From Gimesia chilikensis (lineage in GTDB: Bacteria; Planctomycetota; Planctomycetia; Planctomycetales; Planctomycetaceae): a DNA stretch of 64,000 bases. Each line of letters starts with the position of its first letter. Within the stretch, counting starts at the first letter, position 1. Below the pieces are notes generated by a model. It ran no database searches, had not been told where the DNA came from, and saw only the letters and a list, made by a program, of their open reading frames with translations. The position numbers and the translations under genes were made by a program. Where the stretch lies: positions 7,530,564 through 7,594,563 of the forward strand of contig NZ_CP036266.1 in assembly GCF_007744075.1 (NCBI RefSeq), in the 5' to 3' direction. Below, in pieces: positions 37,175 through 55,967 of this stretch.

Positions 37175-37519
37175 CTAAGGCAATTCGGGAGCATCAATCG
37201 ATACATGAATGTGAGACATCCGGCGACGAATCGTGTAAGCCATACCGCGGGCACGGGGCTGAATCCGTTTAAACATCGGACCGCCATCAACTCGTGCTTC
37301 GGTGATCTTCAGGCCTTCCACATTGCGGGCACCTTTGTCTTCAGCATTGGCCATCGCACTCTTGATAACCTTTTCCAGGAAACGGGCACCCCGGTTCGGA
37401 ATGTATTTCAAAGAATCCAGACCTTCCGAAGCAGTCATTCCCCGAACCATGTCTGCAAAAGGACGCACCTTAGTTGCTGAGATTCGTGCAAATCGATGCA
37501 TTGCTCGAACTTGCCCCAT
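37175..37519 (-). CDS. rplV: 50S ribosomal protein uL22
   Basis: 114 residues with ARISATKVRPFADMVRGMTA, LKITEARVDGGPMFKRIQPR and ARGMAYTIRRRMSHIHVSI. Its loop lines the exit tunnel. Between rpsS and rpsC, as usual. Confidence 0.98.
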   Translation of the reverse strand: MGQVRAMHRFARISATKVRPFADMVRGMTASEGLDSLKYIPNRGARFLEKVIKSAMANAEDKGARNVEGLKITEARVDGGPMFKRIQPRARGMAYTIRRRMSHIHVSIDAPELP

Positions 37520-37600
37520 GACAATTACTCCACTTCACTATTGCTTAATTTCTATCGGTTATCGGCCTGTCAGGCCGTAATCACCACCAACACAAACAGT

Positions 37601-37867
37601 TTATTTCTTCTTAACGGTATGGCCGCGGAAGTTGCGGGTCAGGGAGAACTCTCCCAGCTTGTGACCCACCATTTCTTCGGTGACATACACGTTTAAGTGA
37701 GCGCGCCCGTTATGCACCAGGAAAGTGTGACCTACAAATTCCGGAGCAATAGTTGAAGCCCGAGCCCATGTCTTGATCGGCGTCTTTTTTCCCGATTCGT
37801 TCAACTTCTCAATCTTCTTCAGAAGTTTAACGTCAACATAAGGCCCTTTTTTCAGAGAGCGACCCAT
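37601..37867 (-). CDS. rpsS: 30S ribosomal protein uS19
   Basis: 88 residues from the ATG at 37867 ([20 protein letters not shown]), the family's normal start; an in-frame ATG five codons upstream is less likely. [20 protein letters not shown] and [16 protein letters not shown] are typical. Binds 16S rRNA in the head. Confidence 0.97.
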   Translation of the reverse strand: MGRSLKKGPYVDVKLLKKIEKLNESGKKTPIKTWARASTIAPEFVGHTFLVHNGRAHLNVYVTEEMVGHKLGEFSLTRNFRGHTVKKK

Positions 37868-37928
37868 AAAACTTGTCCTCAATTATCGAAAACAGATAGT
37901 TATTTTTTATTCAGTTCAACACACTACG

Positions 37929-38786
37929 TCAGAGTTTCAGCTGGCCATAACGACGAGACTTACGCCGCCGAATGATAGCCTTTGATGAAGCTTTTTTCTT
38001 CTTGCGGGTCTTTCCACCTTTCGCAAGCTTACCAGTCGGGCTACAGGGATGACGCCCCCCGGAGTTACGACCTTCACCACCACCCATCGGGTGTGCAACA
38101 GGGTTCATACAGGTACCACGCACGTGAGGACGACGCCCCATCCAGCGTTTACGACCAGCTTTACCCAGTACAACTTTTGTATGTTCAGAGTTGCCAATTT
38201 CACCGATCGTTGCCCGGCAGGAACTGGGAACACGACGCACTTCGCCAGAAGGCAGAGTGATCTGAGCCCAGTTATCTTCGCGAGCATTCAGAACAGCACC
38301 TGTACCGGCACTCCGGCACAACTGTCCGCCACGACCTGGCTGCATTTCTACATTGTGTACCATCGAACCCAGCGGAATGTTTGCCAGAGGCATACAGTTG
38401 CCGACGTTCGGCTCAACCTTTTCGCCACTTACTACGGTATCGCCAGCAGTCAAACCTTCCGGTGCCAGAATGTAACGCTTTTCACCATCAACATAGTGCA
38501 GCAGCGCGATCCGGGCCGAACGGTTGGGATCGTATTCAATCCCGTTGACCTTGGCTGGAACACCATCTTTATTCCGACGGAAGTCGATCAGACGATACAT
38601 CCGCTTGTGTCCGCCGCCACGATGCCGTGCGGTGATCACACCCTGGTTGTTTCGTCCACCTTTTTTCTTGTATCGTACGAGCAGGGATTTCTCAGGAGCC
38701 TTCTTACGATCAGTGATCGCTGCGAAATCGCTCACCGATGCACCACGCCGACCTGGTGTCGTTGGCTTGTAGAATCGGATTCCCAT
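37929..38786 (-). CDS. rplB: 50S ribosomal protein uL2
   Basis: 285 residues. The start [20 protein letters not shown] and [20 protein letters not shown] near the C-terminus, which carries the His involved in peptidyl transfer, are diagnostic. Basic Lys/Arg-rich C-terminus. Confidence 0.98.
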   Translation of the reverse strand: MGIRFYKPTTPGRRGASVSDFAAITDRKKAPEKSLLVRYKKKGGRNNQGVITARHRGGGHKRMYRLIDFRRNKDGVPAKVNGIEYDPNRSARIALLHYVDGEKRYILAPEGLTAGDTVVSGEKVEPNVGNCMPLANIPLGSMVHNVEMQPGRGGQLCRSAGTGAVLNAREDNWAQITLPSGEVRRVPSSCRATIGEIGNSEHTKVVLGKAGRKRWMGRRPHVRGTCMNPVAHPMGGGEGRNSGGRHPCSPTGKLAKGGKTRKKKKASSKAIIRRRKSRRYGQLKL

Positions 38787-38861
38787 AATTTATTTCCTCA
38801 ATGATCTGCTGGTTTCAAAAACCGGTTCACAATCTGTCTTCGATGCAACTCAACCTGCGGC

Positions 38862-39170
38862 TTAGAAGAATGAAATACGATCATCCTCGTGCAGTTCGAC
38901 AATTGCCTTCTTCCAGGATTTTGTATAACCAACTTTATATCGATGGCGACGCGGCTTTCCGCCCCGGTTCTGGGTTCGCACGGAAACCACACGCACATTC
39001 CATAAATCAGATACCGCTTTTTTGATATCCGTTTTTGTCGCCGACTTATCAACGACAAACGTGTATGTATTGTAAGACTCAGACTGATGAGTCCCTTTTT
39101 CTGTCACCAACGGCCGGATGACGACCTGATACGGTTCCAGCTGAACGCCTTTTTTTGAACCATCTGACAT
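38862..39170 (-). CDS. rplW: 50S ribosomal protein uL23
   Basis: 102 residues from the ATG at 39170, with GAGG nine bases upstream. YQVVIRPLVTEKGTHQSESY and VRTQNRGGKPRRHRYKVGYT are typical. Docking site of trigger factor and SRP at the tunnel exit. Confidence 0.95.
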   Translation of the reverse strand: MSDGSKKGVQLEPYQVVIRPLVTEKGTHQSESYNTYTFVVDKSATKTDIKKAVSDLWNVRVVSVRTQNRGGKPRRHRYKVGYTKSWKKAIVELHEDDRISFF

Positions 39171-39223
39171 AACTGTTAACCTCAATATCCAGACTGGACT
39201 TTTAAACCAGGCACTTCGTCAAA

Positions 39224-39853
39224 TTAACCTTCATTCCGACCGAGCAGCACATCCAGGGCCGACTTAGTCAACACCATCTGCCGCTTATGCAGAACATCGT
39301 ATGCATTCAGATCACTGGCAGGAGAAACCTGAACCCCGGCAATATTGCGGGCAGACTTCCAGACCACAGGATCGTGACCATCAACCGTCAACAGACAACT
39401 GGTGCCGGTCAGACCGAGTGCCTTCAGCACGCCGGCGACTTCTTTTGTTTTTGGCACTTCGAGAGCCAACTCATCCAGTAGAGTCACCTGCTCATCTTCA
39501 AACTTACTTAGAATCGCCATCCGGGTTGCGAGCTTAACAGCCTTCTTGGGAAGACGGTAGCTCCAGTCTTTCGGAGACTTGGCAAATGTGTGACCACCGC
39601 CCCGACGAACAGGAGTCCGGATCGCACCAGCACGGGCCCGACCAGTACCTTTCTGACGAAACAGTTTTCTGGTACTACCAGCCACCATACCGCGGCTTTT
39701 GGACTTTGCAGAACCAATCCGCTTATTCGCCTGGTACATCACAACCACATCGTGGAGCAACTGGCGGTTGATACCACTGGCCAGTTCGGTGGACTCGAAC
39801 TCATACTTGCCCACTTCTTTGCCAGCTTTATCTTGAATTGCAACTGAAATCAT
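39224..39853 (-). CDS. rplD: 50S ribosomal protein uL4
   Basis: 209 residues. The long tunnel loop GSTRKLFRQKGTGRARAGAI, with RRGGGHTFAKSPKDWSYRLP after it, identifies it. In E. coli uL4 represses its own S10 operon; whether that holds here is unknown. Confidence 0.98.
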   Translation of the reverse strand: MISVAIQDKAGKEVGKYEFESTELASGINRQLLHDVVVMYQANKRIGSAKSKSRGMVAGSTRKLFRQKGTGRARAGAIRTPVRRGGGHTFAKSPKDWSYRLPKKAVKLATRMAILSKFEDEQVTLLDELALEVPKTKEVAGVLKALGLTGTSCLLTVDGHDPVVWKSARNIAGVQVSPASDLNAYDVLHKRQMVLTKSALDVLLGRNEG

Positions 39854-39904
39854 TTCGACACCATTTATTAAGGCAGAATCAGGTAACTACTTCAAACACC
39901 CGAA

Positions 39905-40594
39905 TCAATATTTGTTAGTATGACGAATGACGAGATCACCACCGTTAGGACCGGGGACTGCACCTCTCACCAGAAGCACACCGTTCTCTTCGTCAACGCG
40001 GACAACTTTCAAGTGTCTGACAGTAATCTGCTTACCACCATACCGACCACCCATCCGTGTACCCTTAAGAACACGAGAAGGATCTGCACTCATACCAATC
40101 GAACCACCATGACGGTGCACACGCTTTACACCGTGTGTCGCACGCTGCCCGGAGAAGTTATGACGCTTCATAACCCCGGCAAAACCACGACCTTTGCTGG
40201 TTCCAATCACGTCAATGTGAGACACTTCATTGAACAGCGAAACGGTAAGCTCGTTACCCACTTCACAGCCATGATCTTCACCATCAACGCGAAACTCTTT
40301 AATAAACCGCTTGGGCTCACAACCTGCCTTGTCGGCAACGGCCACACCCGCTTCTGTACGTTTTTTCTGACGCTTACTGTCCAGGGCGGCAACATGACCA
40401 CGCTCACTGCGAGCAGAGAGACGACGAGGCTTATCTTCGAAACCGACCTGAACCGCTTCGTAGCCATCGGTGTCTAACGTGCGCACCTGCAATACATGGC
40501 AGGGGCCAGCCTGAATCACCGTAACAGGAACCAGGACTCCATCGTCGTAAACTTGGGTCATTCCGACCTTTTTACCCAGCAGACCGACAGGCAT
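39905..40594 (-). CDS. rplC: 50S ribosomal protein uL3
   Basis: 229 residues from the ATG at 40594 (MPVGLLGKKVGMTQVYDDGV), well placed after AAGG; ATG at 40600 and GTG at 40603 are in frame. The Gly-rich FSGQRATHGVKRVHRHGGSI loop reaches the peptidyl transferase centre. Confidence 0.97.
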   Translation of the reverse strand: MPVGLLGKKVGMTQVYDDGVLVPVTVIQAGPCHVLQVRTLDTDGYEAVQVGFEDKPRRLSARSERGHVAALDSKRQKKRTEAGVAVADKAGCEPKRFIKEFRVDGEDHGCEVGNELTVSLFNEVSHIDVIGTSKGRGFAGVMKRHNFSGQRATHGVKRVHRHGGSIGMSADPSRVLKGTRMGGRYGGKQITVRHLKVVRVDEENGVLLVRGAVPGPNGGDLVIRHTNKY

Positions 40595-40760
40595 ACTCAT
40601 CACCCTTAAACAACGGGAACAGAGCTTCTACGAAATCCGCCCGCAGGCGAAAGCAAGAAGCATAGCACCACCAGCGATCGAATCGCCGGATCCCTAACCA
40701 ATCAAGCAGACCCGGCGCAATACCAGACCCGCGAGCATCATAACGAAAACTTTAAAAGAA

Positions 40761-41093
40761 CTAGTTTCCGCCAGCGGACGCCTTAATTTTAATATCAACT
40801 CCAGCAGGCAGAGACAATTTATTCAAAGCATCAATCGTCTTACCGGTTGGAGACAAAATATCAACCAAACGCTTATGAGTCCGAATTTCAAACTGCTCAC
40901 GAGATTTCTTGTCGATGTGAGGTCCTTTCAGAACCGTATATCGCTCAACCCGCGTCGGCAGAGGAATGGGGCCATGCACAATCGCACCGGTTCGCTTCGC
41001 CGTATCAACAATATCTGCTGCCGACTGATCCAACACGGAGTGATCATAAGCTTCCATGCGAATTCTAATTCGCTCTTGACTCGCAACGGCCAC
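40761..41093 (-). CDS. rpsJ: 30S ribosomal protein uS10
   Basis: 110 residues from a GTG start at 41093, eight bases after AAGGA; a TTG at 41096 is also in frame. [20 protein letters not shown] and [20 protein letters not shown] are the family motifs. It also works with NusB in antitermination. First gene of the S10 group, behind promoter 41164-41192. Confidence 0.96.
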   Translation of the reverse strand: MAVASQERIRIRMEAYDHSVLDQSAADIVDTAKRTGAIVHGPIPLPTRVERYTVLKGPHIDKKSREQFEIRTHKRLVDILSPTGKTIDALNKLSLPAGVDIKIKASAGGN

Positions 41094-41163
41094 CAATAAA
41101 TTCCTTCATTAAAATATGACTCAGACCCTGTTTAGACAATTTTCTCGCACAGGGAAGCGAGCA

Positions 41164-41192
41164 ATATTACTGAGAGCCTCACCGGTTGTCAA
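41164..41192 (-). promoter_or_regulatory. promoter of the S10 group
   Basis: The minus strand shows TTGACA (41192-41187), exactly 17 bases, TAATAT (41169-41164). The -35 is perfect. It lies 71 bases before the rpsJ start, in the 272-base gap after fusA. Confidence 0.65.
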
Positions 41193-41365
41193 CAACCCCA
41201 ACAAAGCAGAAAATGCTTTTTTTGAAATTCCGACACTCCAGCTCAATCAGCGACCCAGCAACTGTTCATTTGAAACCTGCCAGGCAACTTTCAAAATCGT
41301 AGACGTGACAAGTTACACATTCACACCTTGGATACCAAGGCTGCCACGTCTCAAAATTTTAAAAA

Positions 41366-43465
41366 TTATCCAATCATCTCTTTTAAAACGCTTTGCGGAG
41401 CCGCAGCATACTTCAAAGGCTCCATCGAAAACGATGCCCGCCCCTGCGAGAGACTGCGAATCTGGGTAGAATAGCCAAACAATTGCGACAAAGGCGCCTC
41501 GACCTCCATTACACACAAATCTCCGCGCCATTCGCTGTTGAGCACATTCGCATTCCGCGAACTGAGATCCGCCTGGATGTTTCCACGAAATTCATCAGGC
41601 GTCACCACTTCCATTTTCATGATTGGCTCAAGCAACTGAATCTTCGCATCCATAATGCAACCATGCAGTGCTTCGGACGTTGCCGCCTCGACCGCCACAT
41701 CGCTGGTCTCACCTTCGCGCGACTGTGCATCCAACACCACAAACTGCACATTCATCAAAGGAAACCCAACCTGGCCTCCCCCGTCGACACCCAACCGCAG
41801 CGTTTCCATCAACTCTTTTTCTAACTCCGGATTCAACTCATTCGGCTTTAGCTGACTCTTGATGGAAATCGGCTTATCCCCCTTGAAGGGCTCCAGCCGC
41901 AGCTTGACCTTGAAATACATATTCCCGTTGGCCGAAGGACGATTGAACTCGACCTCTTTCTCGACCGCGGCGGAAACAGTTTCTCGATAACTCACGCGCG
42001 GCTTATGCACCCGCACACTCAAGTTGAACTCTTTCTGCATCCGGTTCCGCAAAACTTCCAGGTGCAATTCGCCCATCCCGGAAACAATAGTCTGCCCCGT
42101 CTCCTCATTGGCCACAGCCTTGAACGTGGGATCCTGACGAGACAACTTCTGCAGTGTATCCTCAAGCTTCTTCCGGTCCGCACTCGATTCCGGCTCGACC
42201 GCCATTGAGATCACAGTCTCAGGAAACGAAATGGTTTCCAGCAAAATGGGATGCTGAATTTCACACAACGTATCACCAGTCACAGCCTCTTTCGGTCCGA
42301 TCACTCCGATGATATCGCCGGCATCAATACTGTCCGTCTCAACCTTCTCACGCGCCCCGGCCTGCACACGCCACAATTGACTGACCAGCTCTTTCTTACC
42401 GGTCCGCGGATTCAACAGACGACTGCCACTCTTCAACTGCCCCGAGTAAACCCGCATGAAACACAAATCGCCGTGCTTGTCCGCCTGAATCTTAAAGACC
42501 AGCCCACACATCGGCTCATCCACACTTGGACCGCGCGTTTCGTGACCACCCGCCTCGCCGCCCCGCTTTTTGGGCTGCGGATTAATCCCCTCAACCGGCG
42601 GCCGATCCAGCGGACTGGGCAGGAAGCTCGTCACACCATCCAACACAGGCTGGACACCGATATAATTCAGAGAGGAACCACAGAAAGTCGGCTGCAGATC
42701 ACCCTTGAGAGTCGCCTCACGGAGCAACCTGACAATGACATCCTCTGCAATGTCTTCAGTCTCGTAATACTGCTCCAGAACCGCTTCATCCAGCTCAGCT
42801 ACCGACTCCAGCAATTTGGCGCGCCATTCCTGTGCCTTTTCCAGATAGGCGTCCGGAATCTCCTGCACCTCGAACTGATCCCCCATCGACTCTTGGTCAT
42901 AGAACAGGGCCCGCATCTTAATCAGATCAATCACACCACTGAAGGAATCGCCGGTCGATGTTGTGCCTTCACCAATGGGAATCTGCAACGCCACGGGATT
43001 GCCCCGCAAGCGTTTTTTAATCTCTTCAAACGTCCGCTCGAAGCTGGCGCCGATACGGTCCATCTTGTTAATGAAACAGATGCGGGGCACATTGTATTTA
43101 TCCGCCTGCCGCCAGACCGTTTCACTCTGCGCCTCAACCCCCTCCATCGCACTGAAGACCACGACCGCACCATCGAGCACGCGCAGACTGCGCTCGACTT
43201 CAGCCGTGAAGTCGACGTGCCCGGGAGTGTCGATAATATTGATCGTGTGCCCGTTCCACTTGCAGGTAATCGCCGCAGAGTAGATCGTGATTCCCCGCTT
43301 CGCTTCCTCTTCGTCGAAGTCGGTTGTAGTCGTACCTTCATCCACCCCGCCCGGGCGGTGCAGGAACTTGGCGTAGTAGAGAATCCGCTCGGTGGTCGTC
43401 GTCTTACCGGCGTCAATATGAGCGATAATCCCAATGTTTCTGATCTGATCTATTGAAGTTGACAT
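41366..43465 (-). CDS. fusA: translation elongation factor G
   Basis: 699 residues, normal for EF-G. The GTPase motifs are GIIAHIDAGKTTTTERILYY (P-loop), DTPGHVDFTAEV, and INKMDRIGASF. Domains II to V follow, ending ATQIRSLSQGRASF-like (here YSTQIRSLSQGRAS). Translocates tRNA and mRNA on the ribosome. A terminator separates it from rpsG, and a 178-base leader precedes it. Confidence 0.98.
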   Translation of the reverse strand: MSTSIDQIRNIGIIAHIDAGKTTTTERILYYAKFLHRPGGVDEGTTTTDFDEEEAKRGITIYSAAITCKWNGHTINIIDTPGHVDFTAEVERSLRVLDGAVVVFSAMEGVEAQSETVWRQADKYNVPRICFINKMDRIGASFERTFEEIKKRLRGNPVALQIPIGEGTTSTGDSFSGVIDLIKMRALFYDQESMGDQFEVQEIPDAYLEKAQEWRAKLLESVAELDEAVLEQYYETEDIAEDVIVRLLREATLKGDLQPTFCGSSLNYIGVQPVLDGVTSFLPSPLDRPPVEGINPQPKKRGGEAGGHETRGPSVDEPMCGLVFKIQADKHGDLCFMRVYSGQLKSGSRLLNPRTGKKELVSQLWRVQAGAREKVETDSIDAGDIIGVIGPKEAVTGDTLCEIQHPILLETISFPETVISMAVEPESSADRKKLEDTLQKLSRQDPTFKAVANEETGQTIVSGMGELHLEVLRNRMQKEFNLSVRVHKPRVSYRETVSAAVEKEVEFNRPSANGNMYFKVKLRLEPFKGDKPISIKSQLKPNELNPELEKELMETLRLGVDGGGQVGFPLMNVQFVVLDAQSREGETSDVAVEAATSEALHGCIMDAKIQLLEPIMKMEVVTPDEFRGNIQADLSSRNANVLNSEWRGDLCVMEVEAPLSQLFGYSTQIRSLSQGRASFSMEPLKYAAAPQSVLKEMIG

Positions 43466-43574
43466 CCTGGTCCTGCCATTCCAACTGAAATTGAATCACA
43501 AAAACAAAACCCAACTGCCGCGAATCCTCCATTGGACTTCAACCGGCCAGCTGGCTTCAGACTTTTCAATCTAC

Positions 43575-43624
43575 AAAAAAAAAGACGCAGCAGGCAATGG
43601 TGTAAAACCATCGCCAGTGCGTCT
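43575..43624 (-). terminator. strong intrinsic terminator between rpsG and fusA
   Basis: Stem AGACGCA (43583-43589) / TGCGTCT (43618-43624) with an inner 9-pair stem GGCAATGGT / ACCATCGCC (one G-T pair on the minus strand), followed on the minus strand by nine T (43575-43583). It lies 20 bases beyond rpsG. Confidence 0.9.
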
Positions 43625-43643
43625 AATTGATCGTTACTTTGCC

Positions 43644-44123
43644 TTAGCGCGAGAAGGCGAAGTGAGCAAATGCCTTGTTCGCTTCAGCCATACGATGAAT
43701 ATTCTCACGGGTAGTGATGGCAGTACCTTCTTTTTTGTGTGCAGACAGAATTTCGTCAGCCAGACGAACTTCCATCGGACGACCTTTCTTGCCGCGAATC
43801 GCAGCCAGAATCCAGCGAATCGCCAGAGTCTGCTGACGCTTCGGATTCACAGGGGTCGGCACCTGGTAAGTAGCACCACCAACACGCTTCGAACGAACTT
43901 CAACACTGGGCTTAACATTTTCGACAGCCTGTGTGAAAACTTCGATCGGCTCAACATCGGGAATACGCTCTTTGATGCGATCCAGAGCTGAGTAGAACAC
44001 GTTTTGAGCAATGCTCTTTTTGCCATCATGCATCAGACAGTTAACAAACTTGGAAGCCAGCAGTGAATTGAACCGCGGATCTGGCTTCAGCTGAGTCGCA
44101 CTGGCTGTAAACTTCTTGCTCAT
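43644..44123 (-). CDS. rpsG: 30S ribosomal protein uS7
   Basis: 159 residues: [40 protein letters not shown], then [20 protein letters not shown]. Contacts tRNA at the E site. Follows rpsL; followed by the terminator at 43575-43624. Confidence 0.98.
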   Translation of the reverse strand: MSKKFTASATQLKPDPRFNSLLASKFVNCLMHDGKKSIAQNVFYSALDRIKERIPDVEPIEVFTQAVENVKPSVEVRSKRVGGATYQVPTPVNPKRQQTLAIRWILAAIRGKKGRPMEVRLADEILSAHKKEGTAITTRENIHRMAEANKAFAHFAFSR

Positions 44124-44219
44124 TCCATCTTTTCCTCTGACATTTGCCTCAGCACCTCACGGGGTACTGATGAATGTAATCAAACTGTGTGAATTTTATA
44201 TGCTTGATAAACCAGGCGA

Positions 44220-44591
<372 letters not shown>

Positions 44592-44672
44592 CGAGATAAC
44601 CCATCTTCGTTCAATGCTTGAACTTCAATAATAACTTCTATTTACAGGCAGTCATTGTAACAAATGACCACT

Positions 44673-44678
44673 ATTATA
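44673..44678 (-). promoter_or_regulatory. TATAAT, possible second -10 before rpsL
   Basis: A perfect TATAAT on the minus strand (44678-44673), without a clear -35. It may be a second start for the rpsL-rpsG unit. Confidence 0.3.
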
Positions 44679-44717
44679 TGCAATTAATTCCCTGTTGCCA
44701 GAGTTAGGAACGGGACA

Positions 44718-44746
44718 ATGTATCCAGCCTGCAGGCATCCGTCAAG
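44718..44746 (-). promoter_or_regulatory. promoter of rpsL-rpsG
   Basis: The minus strand shows TTGACG (44746-44741), 17-base spacer, TACATT (44723-44718), in the 231-base gap after rpoC. Confidence 0.5.
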
Positions 44747-44822
44747 TCTCACGAATCACCCAATTCGGGATCTGAGACAAAGTGAATTCTGCTCGCAGAC
44801 CAGATACGCTTCCTTTATGCCT

Positions 44823-49190
<4,368 letters not shown>

Positions 49191-49285
49191 TGTGCACGCT
49201 CCTTATTTTCTGAACTATGTATGATCAGAGTTTGATCATGAAAAGAAACTTCACCCGGGCAACACGTCTCATCACTGAGCACGCA

Positions 49286-52999
<3,714 letters not shown>

Positions 53000-53343
53000 T
53001 AAGATGATCTTTTCTACTTACCTGGTGCCAGATGTGGAATTACTCCGCGCAGACCGCTCACGCGGCTGAAAAGGAGCACTTGCCATGGATAGCGAGGAAC
53101 CGCAGCGCGTACCTCGAGAGAATACAGCCCCGACTGCTGCATGAAAAGCGAATCGCTCGACGAAATTAAAGCCTGGTAAATCGCTCAATACTACTTTGCT
53201 ATTCAAAAGAGAGTACAATGAGTCGATTGCTTAGACCATATGGGACTGACACGATGACTGATCGAAGCAGATAACTAAAGGAAACAAATCTATCAGCAAC
53301 AAGGACATGCAACCAAGTGAAGTAGTCCTGAATAACAATAAAC

Positions 53344-53393
53344 AAAAAAGCCAGCCTGCGCAACAACATACTATCGCAGCGCAACCTGCAGGC
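53344..53393 (-). terminator. terminator-like hairpin just downstream of the rpoB promoter
   Basis: GCCTGC (53393-53388) pairs with GCAGGC (53359-53354), enclosing a 28-base loop with a possible inner GCGC pair, followed by TGGC and six T (53349-53344). Placed right at the start of the predicted transcript, it could act as an attenuator. Confidence 0.5.
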
Positions 53394-53397
53394 ACTT

Positions 53398-53426
53398 ATT
53401 CTAGACTGTTAAACAGCACACTTCAA
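53398..53426 (-). promoter_or_regulatory. putative promoter of rpoBC
   Basis: The minus strand shows TTGAAG (53426-53421), 17-base spacer, TAGAAT (53403-53398). Confidence 0.5.
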
Positions 53427-53473
53427 TTGCACGCAGAAAAAAACCATATAAATGTACATAGCAACACAAGACT

Positions 53474-53505
53474 AACCTGTGCCAAAGCAAGCTTCAGCAC
53501 AGGTT
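53474..53505 (-). other. hairpin after rplL
   Basis: Perfect 9-pair stem AACCTGTGC / GCACAGGTT around a 14-base loop, 32 bases beyond rplL, without a T run. In E. coli this gap holds an RNase III site and an attenuator; a similar role is likely. Confidence 0.6.
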
Positions 53506-53536
53506 AAATCCAGATGGCTTTTTTCTCAGCGACGAT

Positions 53537-53950
53537 TTACTTAACTTCAGCAGTACCGCCTGCTTCTTCGACTTCCTTAACCAGAGCTTCAGCATCTTCC
53601 TTGGAGACACCTTCTTTCAGTGGTTTAGGAGCACCTTCTACCAGTTCTTTGGCTTCCTTCAGACCGAGGCCTGTGGCGCCACGAACGACTTTAATCACAG
53701 GAATCTTGTTGTCACCGAATCCGGTCAGAATGACGTCGAATTCAGTCTTTTCTTCAGGAGCATCACCGCCAGCATCTCCACCACCACTAGGAGCCACCAT
53801 TACGGCGCCACCGGCTGCAGCTTTAATTCCATGAACTTCTTCGAGGTAATCAGCCAGTTCTTTAGCCTGGAGCAGAGTCAAACCAGCAATTTTGTCGCCC
53901 AGTTCTTTGGTTTCTTCACCAAATTCAGTTGTTGCTTCGGCTGTCGCCAT
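53537..53950 (-). CDS. rplL: 50S ribosomal protein bL12
   Basis: 137 residues: an N-terminal dimerisation domain ([20 protein letters not shown]), an Ala/Gly hinge and the C-terminal factor-binding domain ([20 protein letters not shown], then [14 protein letters not shown]). Forms the stalk with uL10. Confidence 0.98.
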   Translation of the reverse strand: MATAEATTEFGEETKELGDKIAGLTLLQAKELADYLEEVHGIKAAAGGAVMVAPSGGGDAGGDAPEEKTEFDVILTGFGDNKIPVIKVVRGATGLGLKEAKELVEGAPKPLKEGVSKEDAEALVKEVEEAGGTAEVK

Positions 53951-54082
53951 CTTCTCTTTCCTTTCGCACGAATGCGTAAAAAAAATCTCTCAATAGTGTA
54001 AATCAAATCAACGCCGCTACGTCACTACGGTCGTTGCTACAAATTTATGAATATCCGCCTCAGGGAGAGACAGACCGGCCGT

Positions 54083-54601
54083 CTATCCTTCTTCGCCTTC
54101 GGCGATCGACTTGATCTGCCCGACCACGGTTCCACCGGGCCCTTTGATTGTCGCTGCGAGCTGTGAACCAGGACCAAGGATTCGACCGACAATGTCTGCG
54201 ATCAATTCCACACGACCCGGGCTCTTACTCAGCTTGGTCACATCATCAGTGGACAGCGAGGTTCCCTCTGTCAGGCCACCCTTGATGTCGAGCTCCTGGA
54301 TTTCCTTTGCCCATTTGCTCATCTCTTTAGAGAGCTCAACGATATCTTCACCACCCCAGACCAGAGTTGAAGGCCCCTTCAGAACCTCTTCCAACCCTTC
54401 AATGCCTTTATTGGCAAATGCCCGTCGAGCGAGTGAGTTCTTGACTGTCAGAGCAGTGAGCCCCTTTTCCTGCAGCTTGATACGAAAACTGTTATCAGTA
54501 ATCGCATCCACTTTTGCAGAATCTATCACGACGAAGTCGCGGACATCGCCGATCTGGGATTCAATCTCCGAGATGATCATTTCTTTTACAAATTTACTCA
54601 T
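54083..54601 (-). CDS. rplJ: 50S ribosomal protein uL10
   Basis: 172 residues with FVVIDSAKVDAITDNSFRIK, LTVKNSLARRAFANKGIEGL and the C-terminal helix. Anchors the bL12 dimers. In E. coli uL10 represses its own operon; the 81-base leader here is short. Confidence 0.96.
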   Translation of the reverse strand: MSKFVKEMIISEIESQIGDVRDFVVIDSAKVDAITDNSFRIKLQEKGLTALTVKNSLARRAFANKGIEGLEEVLKGPSTLVWGGEDIVELSKEMSKWAKEIQELDIKGGLTEGTSLSTDDVTKLSKSPGRVELIADIVGRILGPGSQLAATIKGPGGTVVGQIKSIAEGEEG

Positions 54602-54682
54602 TGGATCTCTTCCAGCTTGTTAAACGCCGAAAACAGCAATATGTGATGTTATATAAAATCTGTCAGGATTCGACGCTCCCCA

Positions 54683-55387
54683 TTACAGGGCAACAGAAAT
54701 CCCCGGGCTCATGGTTGCCGAAACGGCGACGTTTCTCACATAAGCACCTTTGACTGAAGAAGGACGCAAGCTGTCCAGATACTTCAGCATCGCCTGGATA
54801 TTTTCGATTAACTGAGTTGGTTCAAACGACATTTTGCCAACCCGGCAATGCACGTTTCCACCAGCGTCGACACGAAATTCGACTTTACCAGCTTTGTAAT
54901 CTTTGACTGCAGTCTCCACATCCTGGGTAACTGTACCAGCACGAGGTGAAGGCATCAGACCGCGGGGACCAAGCACACGACCGAGCGGACCAACCACACC
55001 CATCATGTCGGGAGTTGCGATCGCGACGTCAAAGTCGAGCCAGCCACCTTTAATCTTGTCAGCCAGATCCTTACCACCAGCGGCATCTGCACCAGCGGCT
55101 TCGGCAGCCTCCAGATTGGCGCCCTGGGCGAATACAACAACCCGCTGTGCCTTACCAATCCCGTGTGGAAGAATGATCGAACCACGCACCAGCTGGTCTG
55201 CCTGGCGGGGATCAACACCCAGACGCACAGCCAGTTCTACAGTCTGGTCCATTTTGACCGGCTTGATAGCAGCTGGCAGATCGCTGTCCAGCGATTTCAG
55301 CGCCCCTACAGCCTCTTCCAGACTGACAGTGCCGAGGCCTGACAGCTTTTCATTGTAATGCTTTGTCCGCTTGGATTGTTTTCCCAT
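54683..55387 (-). CDS. rplA: 50S ribosomal protein uL1
   Basis: 234 residues with [40 protein letters not shown] and [20 protein letters not shown]. Forms the L1 stalk. In many bacteria it represses the rplKA pair by binding their leader. Confidence 0.98.
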   Translation of the reverse strand: MGKQSKRTKHYNEKLSGLGTVSLEEAVGALKSLDSDLPAAIKPVKMDQTVELAVRLGVDPRQADQLVRGSIILPHGIGKAQRVVVFAQGANLEAAEAAGADAAGGKDLADKIKGGWLDFDVAIATPDMMGVVGPLGRVLGPRGLMPSPRAGTVTQDVETAVKDYKAGKVEFRVDAGGNVHCRVGKMSFEPTQLIENIQAMLKYLDSLRPSSVKGAYVRNVAVSATMSPGISVAL

Positions 55388-55467
55388 GACTCTTTTATCC
55401 GGTAAACGTGCTGTTTGTATTGATGAAATCTGATAGTACTTGAGGGCAGCCTGCTGCCCGTTTCAGA

Positions 55468-55893
55468 TTATTTTTCGACTTCAATGCCCATGCTGCGGGC
55501 AGTTCCGGCAATAATCTTGGCAGCCTGATCGATGTTCGGTGCATTCAGGTCTTCGAATTTGGTCTTGGCGATTTCCTTCAGCTGATCAACGGTCACTTTG
55601 CCGACCTTGTTCTTCTTAGGATTCCCTGCCCCCTTAGCAACCTGAGCAGCCTGCTTGAGCAGAACTGCAGCTGGAGGACTTTTCAGGACAAAGTCGAAAG
55701 AACGATCGTTAAAGATACTGATTACAACAGGAATAGTCGTCCCTGCCATATCCTTGGTACGCTCGTTGAACTGCTGCACAAACTGGCCAATGTTGACACC
55801 ATGTGGACCGAGGGCTGTACCAACTGGAGGAGCCGGGGTAGCCTGACCACCGGGAATCTGAACTTTTACTTCTGTAACAAGCTGCTTAGCCAT
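55468..55893 (-). CDS. rplK: 50S ribosomal protein uL11
   Basis: 141 residues with [40 protein letters not shown] and RSMGIEVEK at the end. Binds 23S rRNA at the thiostrepton site. Confidence 0.98.
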   Translation of the reverse strand: MAKQLVTEVKVQIPGGQATPAPPVGTALGPHGVNIGQFVQQFNERTKDMAGTTIPVVISIFNDRSFDFVLKSPPAAVLLKQAAQVAKGAGNPKKNKVGKVTVDQLKEIAKTKFEDLNAPNIDQAAKIIAGTARSMGIEVEK

Positions 55894-55967
55894 TTTGACC
55901 GACTTTCAAAACACTTTATAAACAGGTGAATCAAATATATCTTTTCAATGCCGAGCCGGGTGACCCG

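Larger units (their letters stand above)
53000..53536. other. rplL-rpoB intergenic control region
   Basis: 537 bases with no gene. In minus-strand order it holds a strong hairpin just after rplL (53505-53474), a sigma-70 type promoter (53426-53398), and a terminator-like hairpin (53393-53344) before rpoB. Confidence 0.6.

Noticed and set aside
41326..41340. CCTTGG-ATA-CCAAGG hairpin after fusA as a terminator
   Set aside because: Six pairs, three-base loop, no T run; too weak to call.
42251..43456. 401-codon plus-strand frame opposite fusA
   Set aside because: Antisense of EF-G; no independent support.
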